From contig JAHBVK010000006.1 of assembly GCA_019637555.1 (NCBI GenBank), positions 91,960-155,959 of the forward strand: a stretch of 64,000 nt of DNA, given 5' to 3'. Source of the stretch: Anaerolineae bacterium (GTDB taxonomy: Bacteria > Chloroflexota > Anaerolineae > Aggregatilineales > UBA2796). Position numbers and translations under genes: made by a program. The notes beneath the pieces were generated by a model that saw only the letters and a list, made by a program, of their open reading frames with translations, was not told where the DNA came from and made no database searches. Shown here piece by piece: positions 1 through 7,700 of this stretch (position 1 is its first letter; every line of letters starts with the position of its first letter).

Positions 1-37
1 ACCAACAAAAAACCCGCGCCATCGTGGTGCGGGTTTC
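1..37 (-). terminator. Rho-independent terminator of the sugar ABC operon
   Basis: Positions 11-21 and 25-35 pair as an 11-bp stem (AACCCGCGCCA against TGGTGCGGGTT, one G-T wobble) around the triloop TCG. On the minus strand the stem runs directly into six T residues (positions 12 to 7) and then GTTGGT, the textbook intrinsic terminator form. It lies 50 bases after the permease stop. The plus strand also has a T-rich flank (TTTCTTT), so it may work in both directions. Confidence 0.85.
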
Positions 38-88
38 TTTCAATGTAACTTTTACTGCGCGCAAAGGATCGCGCAGCGACAAGCGAAC

Positions 89-1312
89 TTAGCGATTTCT
101 CCGTAGTCGAACGTCGGTATATACCGCCAGAATCAGGACGCCAGCCTTGATCACGTACTGCCACTCATTGGGGATATTCATCAACTGAAGACCATTGGTA
201 AGGGTAGCCATGATCAGAGCACCGATCATCGCGCCGAGGATCGTGCCTTCGCCACCGAGGGTCGAAGCTCCACCCAGAATACAAGCAGCGATGACATCAA
301 GTTCCATACCTGTTCCGGCAGCAGGAGTGCCACCGCCTACATAGGATGCCAGCACGACTCCGGCTACACCGCACAGGAAACCCATCAGGACGAAGAGTGC
401 AAATAGGTTGTTGCGGATATTGACGCCGGAGAGCCTTGCCGCCTCGCGGTTGCCGCCGATGGCATAGGCATAACGACCAAAACGGGTATTATTGGAAACG
501 TAGTTGACCACTATCGCCACGATAGCGAGGATCAGCACAGGTGACTGCACGCCATTATACTGATTGACCACGTACACGTAGAGGATAAATGCCGCCGCAA
601 AAATCCCGGTCTTGAGCACATCTAGATACATGGCAGGCAGCGCAAAGCCGTACTTCAATTTTCTGCGGCGGCTGAGTACCATACTGACGAAGAGGAAGAC
701 AGTTACCGTTGCCGCAAGTAAGGTTCCTGCCCATGTCGGTAAGTAGCCATTGGCAATGCTCAGGAACACCTCCTGCTTGGCGGAGATGGTCTGTCCTCCC
801 GTGACGATCAGGATTGCGCCTTGCAGTGCCCACAAACCGCCGAGAGTGACGATAAACGCGGGAACTCGCAGTTGGGCAATGACGTATCCCTGATAAATAC
901 CAAATAAAGTCCCTACGACTAACCCTATCAGCACGGACAGCAGGGTCGTCCAGACTACAAAGTTCACCGGATCCTGTCCGGGGAATAGCTGTGGAATGAG
1001 CTTGGGCCATAGCTGCATCTGGCACATCGCTACAATCACAGAGACGAAACCAGCCAGTCGCCCAACAGACAGGTCAATGTTACCCGTCACGATGACCAGA
1101 ACCATGCCGACTGACATGATGGCTGTTACGCTCATCTGCCGGAACAGGAAGGAAATGTTACGGGCACCCAGAAAAGTCCCATTGGTCAGGACGGCAAAGA
1201 ACAGCCAGATGAGGATGACGGCACCAATCAGTCCGTAGGTTTGGAGATTGGCACCCAGACGCCTGATTAAGCTGGGCGTCTCGGTGGGAGCAGATGTTGT
1301 TATCGAGGTCAT
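89..1312 (-). CDS. Monosaccharide ABC transporter permease (XylH/MmsB type)
   Basis: A 407-residue inner-membrane permease of the BPD_transp_2 family (RbsC/XylH/MmsB), which forms the sugar channel of the importer encoded by the next two upstream genes. The chain has about ten hydrophobic segments and the family hallmark near the C-terminus, DVIAACILGGASTLGG. The segment GNIDLSVGRLAGF is also typical. I start at the ATG at 1312, preceded by AAGG eight bases upstream; a longer open frame to 1399 would overlap the ATPase gene and has a non-membrane, non-conserved start. The gap to the ATPase stop is 28 bases, so the genes are cotranscribed. The sugar is not determined by the sequence; xylose, glucose, galactose or arabinose are likely from the family. 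Confidence 0.9.
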   Translation of the reverse strand: MTSITTSAPTETPSLIRRLGANLQTYGLIGAVILIWLFFAVLTNGTFLGARNISFLFRQMSVTAIMSVGMVLVIVTGNIDLSVGRLAGFVSVIVAMCQMQLWPKLIPQLFPGQDPVNFVVWTTLLSVLIGLVVGTLFGIYQGYVIAQLRVPAFIVTLGGLWALQGAILIVTGGQTISAKQEVFLSIANGYLPTWAGTLLAATVTVFLFVSMVLSRRRKLKYGFALPAMYLDVLKTGIFAAAFILYVYVVNQYNGVQSPVLILAIVAIVVNYVSNNTRFGRYAYAIGGNREAARLSGVNIRNNLFALFVLMGFLCGVAGVVLASYVGGGTPAAGTGMELDVIAACILGGASTLGGEGTILGAMIGALIMATLTNGLQLMNIPNEWQYVIKAGVLILAVYTDVRLRRNR

Positions 1313-1340
1313 AGGAACAACCTTATCGAAAATCGGTAGA

Positions 1341-2927
1341 CTAAGCGATGCTAGGCACAGTCTTACTGGTGGCAGCGTTAGCGTTGGCGCTTGCTGCAAT
1401 GCCAGTAGCCAGCGCCATGATTTTTTCTTCGGTGGCGTCAGCGATGTCGAGTATGCCTGCCGAATGACCTTCGCACATCACCATAATCCGGTCACTCATG
1501 CCCAGTATTTCTTCTAGTTCACTGGAGATCATGATGATGGAGATACCCTGCTCTGCTAAGTCATTCATCAATTTGTAGATCTCGTACTTGGCACCAACGT
1601 CGATGCCGCGCGTCGGGTCATCCATAATCAGTACTTTGGGCTTAGACATCAGCCATTTGGAGATGACCACTTTTTGCTGGTTACCGCCGGAGAGAGAGTC
1701 AACTTTAGCCTGAAGCGTTGGCGTCTTAATGGAGAGACTCTTGGCGAAATTGGTACTGGCATCGAGTTCCGCGTCGGCGTCGATCCGCATCCACGAAGAG
1801 AATTGATCGAGGTTCGCCAACGAAATATTCTTGAGAATGGTTTGGATCAGGATCAGACCGTGCCGTTTTCGATCTTCTGGCACCAGTCCGAGTCCTTGCA
1901 GCATCGCCTGACGGGAGTTACGGATCGTTAATGATCGTCCCTCTAGCTTGATCGTGCCCTGAGTGATCTTGCCGTACTCGCCAAATAGGGTCATCACCAG
2001 TTCGGTGCGCCCTGACCCCATCAGTCCGGCGATCCCCAGAATTTCACCCTTACGCAGGTTGAAAGAAACGCCCTTGAGTACTTCACGCTGCGCGTTCTCA
2101 GGTGGCAGTGCGTGGAGGTTTTCTACTTCGAAAATGACCTCACCCGGCTGCCGATTCCCTGTGGGGAAGCGCTCCTTCATTTCGCGCCCGACCATCAGGC
2201 TAACGAGTTGTTCGAGCTTCAAGTCCTTAGTTGGCTTGGTGGTTACTATCTTGCCATCACGCATGACGGTGATGGAATCGGCAATCCTGAAGAACTCACC
2301 GATTTTGTGCGTGATATAAATGCAGGTCACGCCATGTTCTTTGAGTACGGTCAGGATTTCCATCAGTTTGTCGATCTCAGCTTCGCTGAGGGCACTGGTC
2401 GGCTCGTCTAGAATCAAGACTTTGGCATTTTCGGAAAGCGCCTTGGCAATTTCCGTCATCTGCTGTTGACCAACACCCATTTGCTTGATTAATGTGTGAG
2501 GCTGAATCTCCAAACGATAGGTTGTTAGAATGTTCTGGGTCTCTGAATATAACTTATCCCAGTTGATGACGCCGTTTTCTACTGGTTCTTTGCCGAGGAA
2601 GATGTTCTCGCCCACGGTCATGTTACCGACCAGCGTCAGCTCTTGATATACAATGGCGATTCCTTCTTTGATCGCTTGCCGGATCGAACTACCTTCTAGC
2701 CGTAACTCGCGCCCATTGTATAAGATGCTGCCTTCGTAAGAACCCGAGGGGTAGACTCCGCAGAGGATCTTCATCAGAGTAGATTTGCCTGCGCCGTTTT
2801 CACCGCACAGACCATGTATCTCGCCACGGCGAATCTGGAAAGATACGTCATTGAGAGCCGTCACGCCGGAGAATCGTTTGGTGACGTTTCTTATGTCAAG
2901 AATGATATCAGTCGTGTTGTCGCTCAT
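1341..2927 (-). CDS. Monosaccharide ABC transporter ATP-binding protein (XylG/MmsA type)
   Basis: A 528-residue cytoplasmic ATPase with two fused nucleotide-binding domains that powers sugar uptake. Domain 1 has Walker A GENGAGKST, signature region VGQQQMTEIAKAL and Walker B VLILDEPTSAL. Domain 2 has the degenerate P-loop GLMGSGRTEL, signature LSGGNQQKVVISKWL and VLIMDDPTRGIDVGAK. The degenerate second P-loop is normal for the RbsA/XylG/MglA family. Length and order fit the family exactly. The ATG at 2927 has AAGGA about ten bases upstream. It lies between the binding protein and permease genes, in the usual operon order. Confidence 0.93.
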   Translation of the reverse strand: MSDNTTDIILDIRNVTKRFSGVTALNDVSFQIRRGEIHGLCGENGAGKSTLMKILCGVYPSGSYEGSILYNGRELRLEGSSIRQAIKEGIAIVYQELTLVGNMTVGENIFLGKEPVENGVINWDKLYSETQNILTTYRLEIQPHTLIKQMGVGQQQMTEIAKALSENAKVLILDEPTSALSEAEIDKLMEILTVLKEHGVTCIYITHKIGEFFRIADSITVMRDGKIVTTKPTKDLKLEQLVSLMVGREMKERFPTGNRQPGEVIFEVENLHALPPENAQREVLKGVSFNLRKGEILGIAGLMGSGRTELVMTLFGEYGKITQGTIKLEGRSLTIRNSRQAMLQGLGLVPEDRKRHGLILIQTILKNISLANLDQFSSWMRIDADAELDASTNFAKSLSIKTPTLQAKVDSLSGGNQQKVVISKWLMSKPKVLIMDDPTRGIDVGAKYEIYKLMNDLAEQGISIIMISSELEEILGMSDRIMVMCEGHSAGILDIADATEEKIMALATGIAASANANAATSKTVPSIA

Positions 2928-3020
2928 GAACTGTATGTCCTTGGTTGGGACAGATGGCTCCCTGCGTTAGGCAAGCTGCTGTTCTGCAGGAAGCCTCTTC
3001 GTAATGAATCCGCCATGATC

Positions 3021-3047
3021 ATCCCGGTAGGTTTTGCCCACCGGGAT
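3021..3047 (-). promoter_or_regulatory. Intercistronic stem-loop between binding protein and ATPase genes
   Basis: ATCCCGGT (3021-3028) and ACCGGGAT (3040-3047) form a perfect 8-bp stem in the 149-base gap after the binding protein gene. No T-run follows on the minus strand, so this is not a classical terminator. Such stem-loops after the first gene of import operons commonly stabilise the 5' message or reduce read-through, giving more binding protein than membrane components. That role here is inferred. Confidence 0.55.
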
Positions 3048-3076
3048 GCCAGCAGGCGTCATTCACCAATCTAATG

Positions 3077-4204
3077 TCACGGTGCCTTGGTCGCTTCTGG
3101 ACGGGCTGGTTTCTCTGCTTCAGGAATATCCTGATAAACGTCGTCATAGCTCTGGAAGCCACTCACGACGACTGCCTCATACAGGTTATCTTTGGTTACT
3201 TCTGTAACGGGCAGGTACTTCGCCATGACGTCACCAGTCAGGGATGCATTCCCCGTCAGGTCGGCTAGCTTGTAGGATTTCAGATCAGGATCGGTCTTGC
3301 CATTGAGGAATTCATCGACCAACTCGACTGCCTGCGGTGCCATCACGCGATAGTCCTTCAGGATCGTGACGGTCAGTTGACCCTTGGCAATGCTGTTGCA
3401 GCCCGGAGCAGTGGCATCCTGACCGGAGACCGGCACGGACAGCTTCTGCGCTGTGAGGGCTTGCAGGGCACCCAATCCCAAGTTGTCGTTGGCGGCGATA
3501 ACCGCATCAACTTTGTTGTTCTGCGAGGTTAGGATGTTTTCCATCGCCGTCACGGCATTGGTCTCATCCCAGTTGGCGATATTCTGACGAGCAACTACCT
3601 TAACAATACCTGCATCGACATACGGCTTGAGGATTTCATCCTGACCGGCTTCGAAGAACTTGGCATTGTTGTCACCGGGGTCGCCTTCTAGCTTGACGAG
3701 GTTGACGGGATTGTCTTTGGTCCACTTGCCAGTGCTGTCGATGGCGGTGATACCGAGCGCCTTGAGCACTCCATCAGCCTGCCCGTTACCAACCTGAGTC
3801 AGACCGAAGGTAATGTAAGCCGCAATCTTAGGCGTGGCGATCAGACGGTCGTAAGCGATAACGACTACGCCTTCCTTGGCAGCATCTTCAACTGCTGTCG
3901 CGGCGGCATCGGCGTCCTGAGCGACGATGATAATCGCCTTGGCGCCCTGAGTAACCATGTTGGCGATCTGGTCGTTCTGGGTCTTGGGATCGTGACCAGC
4001 CTGCTGCGAAACGACATCATAACCCATAGCCTTGAGGGCATCGGTCATGATCACGTTTTCTTGTGGCCAGCGCGGCGTTTCAAAGTCCGAGAAAGAAAGA
4101 CCGACGAGGACCTTGCCTTGCGCCTGAATAGGCGTCGTAGACAGGCTAAACGCAAATACTGCCGACATAACGGCAGCAACTAAACGGGCAAATTTGCCGA
4201 ACAT
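3077..4204 (-). CDS. Sugar-binding protein of monosaccharide ABC importer (ChvE-like)
   Basis: A 375-residue exported periplasmic-type binding protein (Peripla_BP_4), first gene of the importer operon. Residues 1-28 form a signal peptide (basic start, hydrophobic core, TTPIQAQ cleavage region) with no lipobox cysteine. The mature part has the family fold: VLVGLSFSDFETPRW, the hinge region ARQNIANWDETNAVTAME, and DAVIAANDNLGLGALQAL, which match ChvE/XylF-type proteins. The ATG at 4204 is chosen because AAGGAG sits seven bases upstream and the signal peptide follows at once. An in-frame ATG at 4297 would place 31 polar residues ahead of the signal peptide. The exact sugar is not deducible. Confidence 0.9.
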   Translation of the reverse strand: MFGKFARLVAAVMSAVFAFSLSTTPIQAQGKVLVGLSFSDFETPRWPQENVIMTDALKAMGYDVVSQQAGHDPKTQNDQIANMVTQGAKAIIIVAQDADAAATAVEDAAKEGVVVIAYDRLIATPKIAAYITFGLTQVGNGQADGVLKALGITAIDSTGKWTKDNPVNLVKLEGDPGDNNAKFFEAGQDEILKPYVDAGIVKVVARQNIANWDETNAVTAMENILTSQNNKVDAVIAANDNLGLGALQALTAQKLSVPVSGQDATAPGCNSIAKGQLTVTILKDYRVMAPQAVELVDEFLNGKTDPDLKSYKLADLTGNASLTGDVMAKYLPVTEVTKDNLYEAVVVSGFQSYDDVYQDIPEAEKPARPEATKAP

Positions 4205-4304
4205 TTGTGACTCCTTGATTTCTGACCATGCTAATATCTTTGAATTAGCAGTAAGACACGCAGGATTTTCTCCCTTGTTCACCTCCTTCAATCTCATGGT
4301 CGGG

Positions 4305-4331
4305 GCATATTTTCTGAATAAGGAAATATGC
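4305..4331. promoter_or_regulatory. Palindromic operator candidate upstream of the sugar operon
   Basis: GCATATTT (4305-4312) and AAATATGC (4324-4331) form an 8-bp perfect inverted repeat with an 11-base spacer. It lies about 100 bases upstream of the binding protein start, in AT-rich sequence. The symmetry and position fit the binding site of a dimeric sugar-responsive repressor or activator. No such regulator gene adjoins it, so the partner is unknown. Confidence 0.45.
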
Positions 4332-4643
4332 GGACTACACTTACCTTAAGCTAAATATAGATACCTAAATCGCATTTCATTAGTGATAAAAGTCACAATT
4401 AAGCAGTATGCGTGTCACTTCACTACTAGAAAGAAAGTTGATATGTCCGCTTGACGATTAAGGGGATTGGTACACAGCGACTGCAACAATAATGAGACAG
4501 CTAGCGCGATTGCAGACAGCCGATGAAGCTGCGGCTGCCAGCCCTGCGCGGAATCCAGCAGCGATCTACCCGCCAGTGTGGTGAGCACCAAGTAACCAGC
4601 ACACAACGACAAAACCGATACAGCACCATCACCAAACCTTCGC

Positions 4644-4649
4644 TATAAT
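4644..4649 (+). promoter_or_regulatory. Candidate -10 box (TATAAT) of the DUF2298 cluster
   Basis: A perfect TATAAT in the context GCTATAATGG, 136 bases before the DUF2298 start codon. No good -35 hexamer lies 16-18 bases upstream. The same GCTATAAT octamer occurs before the kinase gene (52026-52033) and the YqeY-like gene (60714-60721), which supports a shared -10 element. Confidence 0.4.
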
Positions 4650-4784
4650 GGCGCGGGTTTCTTCAAGTTCATGGTAAATTTGCTGCCCGCGAGGGATCGC
4701 ACTGTGAGGATTCCGCTGCGGGCGCGTGTATGACTAGACTCAGGGTGCGAACCACCGACTCAGTGATCGCAGGTAACTTAGCTT

Positions 4785-7700
4785 ATGACTTTTGAGACGT
4801 ACTCCGAAACTTCCGTTGATCTGCCAAAACTGAAACACAGCGCCGGATCGCGGAGGAGCGAAAACCTGATCGTCGCGGTGCTGCTGATAGCGGTGCTGCT
4901 GGCGGGGGCGTACTTCCGTTTCGTCGGGCAGAACTGGGACGATTTCACCCATCTGCATCCCGACGAGCGTTTTCTGACGCAGGTGGCGGAAGCGGTGGGT
5001 GCACCATACCTCAACCTCTCCGCCGATCCCAAAGACCTCGATCCCACGCTGGCAGATGCTCAGAACCCGACTGCCACGCGCGATCTACAGATGGCGTACT
5101 GCCTGAAAACTTATCCCGACACAGGCGGCGTCGGTGATTTCTTCGATTCGCGCTGCTCGCCGTGGTATCCAGTCAACATCGGGCACGGATTGTACGTTTA
5201 CGGCGAACTGCCGCTGTATGTGGTCAAGTTCTCCGCCGAGATGACCCAATCGATCCATATGATGTTGGTGCCGAAGATTCCCGATCCCAACAACCCCGGT
5301 CAGATGATCACCGACACCAGCGATCCGCAGTACCAGATCGCCAATGCGTGGACGACCTACAACGGCATCCATCTAGTGGGGCGAACCGTCTCCGCCATTG
5401 CCGATCTACTGGCAGTCTTTTTCGTCTTCCTGATCGGGCGGCGGCTGTATAACAAGTGGGTCGGTCTGATCGCGGCGGCGTTGATGTCAGCGGCGGTGCT
5501 GCACATCCAACTGGCGCACTTCTGGACGGCGGACGCCTTCACCGTGCTGCCCGTCGTGATCGCCTTCTACTTTGCGGCGCGGGCGCAGGATACGGGCAGT
5601 CTGGCTGACTTCATTGGCTTCGGCATCTTCATGGGCGCAAGCGTCGCCAGCCGCGTTAATACTCTGCCGCTGGTCGGCGTGATCGGGTTGGCGGCACTGA
5701 TGCACGCTCTGCCCGTCCTCGATGCTGCTGTACCCCGTCAAGAACGTGTCCGCATGATACTCAAGATGGCGCTCGGCTTGGTCTTGATGGGCATCTTCAT
5801 GCTGGTCACCTTCCGCTTTGCCATGCCGCATGCCTTTCAGGGTGGTCCCGGACTCGGCGGTATCCTCAACATCCGTCCCTATGGACCGTGGTTGAGTGAT
5901 GTCGGGGAAGCGCAGTACCTGACCAGCGGCGCGGCGGACATCCCGCCTAACCACCAGTGGACCAGCCGCATTCCCTATTTCTTTGCGTGGTGGAACATGG
6001 TCGCCTACGGCATGGGCTTGCCGTTGGGCTTGATGGCATGGGCGGCGTTTGCGTGGGGCGGCATTCAGATATTGCGCGCTGTCCCCGGCTGGACTCGTCA
6101 TGCGCTGCCCGTCGTCTGGGTGTTCGTATACTTCGCGCTAATGGGGCGATTGTGGGTCATGGCGATGCGCTACTACATCGTCTTGTATCCATTCCTATGT
6201 ATTTTAGCGGCGTGGGCGCTGGTGGAGTTGTTCATGCGGGCGCGGGCGGCGTTAACACACAGCCAGTCGTCCGGCACCATGGCGCGTCTACGATTAGGCT
6301 TGGCATCGCTGCTGTTGGTCGTGGTGATCGGCGGGGCGTTCCTCTACGCCACCATGTTCACCAGCATCTACCGCCGACAGCTTACGCGCGTGCAAGCATC
6401 GACGTGGGTGATCCGCAACATTCCCGGCGCAATGTCCGCCACCTTCACACTGGAAGATGGACACCAGCAGCTCGTCAATTTGCCCGCGTGGGCAACCACA
6501 AGTTGGAGCGCGGGCGCGAATCCGCCGATCCTATTCACTGTGCCAGTCAGCGGTACGTTCCAACAGATCGACTTCTCGCACATCCTGACGACGGCGGGCA
6601 TTCCTAGTACGGGTACGCTCCAAGTCAGCGTCTTTGGTGCGGATAACGTCCTGTTGGCAGAGGGATCGCTGGAGTTGAGCACACTCAGCCAGCGCACGTC
6701 GCAGTACGGCGATCCGCAGTCAATCTCGCTGGATAAGCCAGTGACGGTGGAGAAGGACAAGCAGATCAACTTCGTAGCGACCATTAGCGGCGATGTCGGT
6801 CTCGATCTCACGGGTACGGTGATCGCCACCGAAGGACCGTGGGACGATCCGATCCCGCAGAAGGTCTGCTATCAACCGCTGGATCAGCCCTTCAGTACGG
6901 ATACGCCATCGGGCTTGTTCAACGTGGCGAACTGCGGTGGACAGGAGCCGTGGAATTACCTGTACAAGCCGCTGGAACTGTACATGGCGGCGGAAGATGA
7001 CGCCACCAAACAGGGCATCATGCAGACCGCGCTGGACTCGACGGATTACGTAACCATCAGCAGCAACCGTTTCTACGACTCGCTGTCGCGCATTCCGACG
7101 CGCTTCCCGATGAGCATCAACTACTACAACGCGCTGTTCAGCGGTCAGTTGGGTTTCGATCTGGTGGGTGAGTTCACCAGCTTTGCCTCTATCGGTGGCT
7201 TCCAGATCGCGGATCAGAATCTGCCTTTCTGGAACACGCCCAAGTGGTACAACGAGCTAGAAGCTGAGGAAAGCTTCACCGTTTACGACCATCCGACGGT
7301 ATTGATCTTCAAGAAAACGGATCGCTACCAGTCCGGCAACATCGCCAAGGTGCTGGCGCAAGTGCCGCTGACCGATGCCACCGCCGCCTCTCCGATGTAC
7401 TACGATACCAACGGGCGCTTGCTCAGTGAAAACAACCAACTGGTCAACGTGATCCGCTGGGGAGCGCAGCCCGCTTCCGCCGCGCCGACGGCGTTCGAGA
7501 TGTCCGATAGCTTGCTGGATATTCAGACCAACGGCGGCACATGGTCGGAACTGTTCAACCGCGATTGGCTGGTCAATTCCTCCGAGCCGCTGACGGTGGC
7601 GATCTTCTGGCTGACCATCATCCTGTTCGGCTGGATCATCTATCCACTGCTGTGGGCGATTTTCCCCGGTCTGGCGGATCGCGGCTACGCGCTGGCGAAG

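Larger units (their letters stand above)
4205..4784. other. Divergent intergenic control region, 580 bases, no gene
   Basis: This gap separates the leftward sugar operon from the rightward DUF2298 gene. It holds a palindrome near 4305-4331 and a TATAAT box at 4644-4649, both listed separately. Short open frames here lack credible ribosome sites and protein-like composition. The left part is clearly more AT-rich than the flanking genes, as expected of a promoter region. Confidence 0.6.

Noticed and set aside
3074..4204. Longer binding-protein start at 4297 with a perfect AAGGAGGTG inside it
   Set aside because: The strong Shine-Dalgarno-like string is not followed by a start codon at usable distance, and the extra 31 residues would precede the signal peptide.
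4415..4612. Short minus-strand frame in the control region
   Set aside because: No credible ribosome site, no recognisable domain, and it lies in a divergent promoter region.
5487..6101. Minus-strand frame within the DUF2298 fusion gene
   Set aside because: Composition rich in His, Gln and Arg, as expected from antisense of a hydrophobic membrane protein; no start signals.
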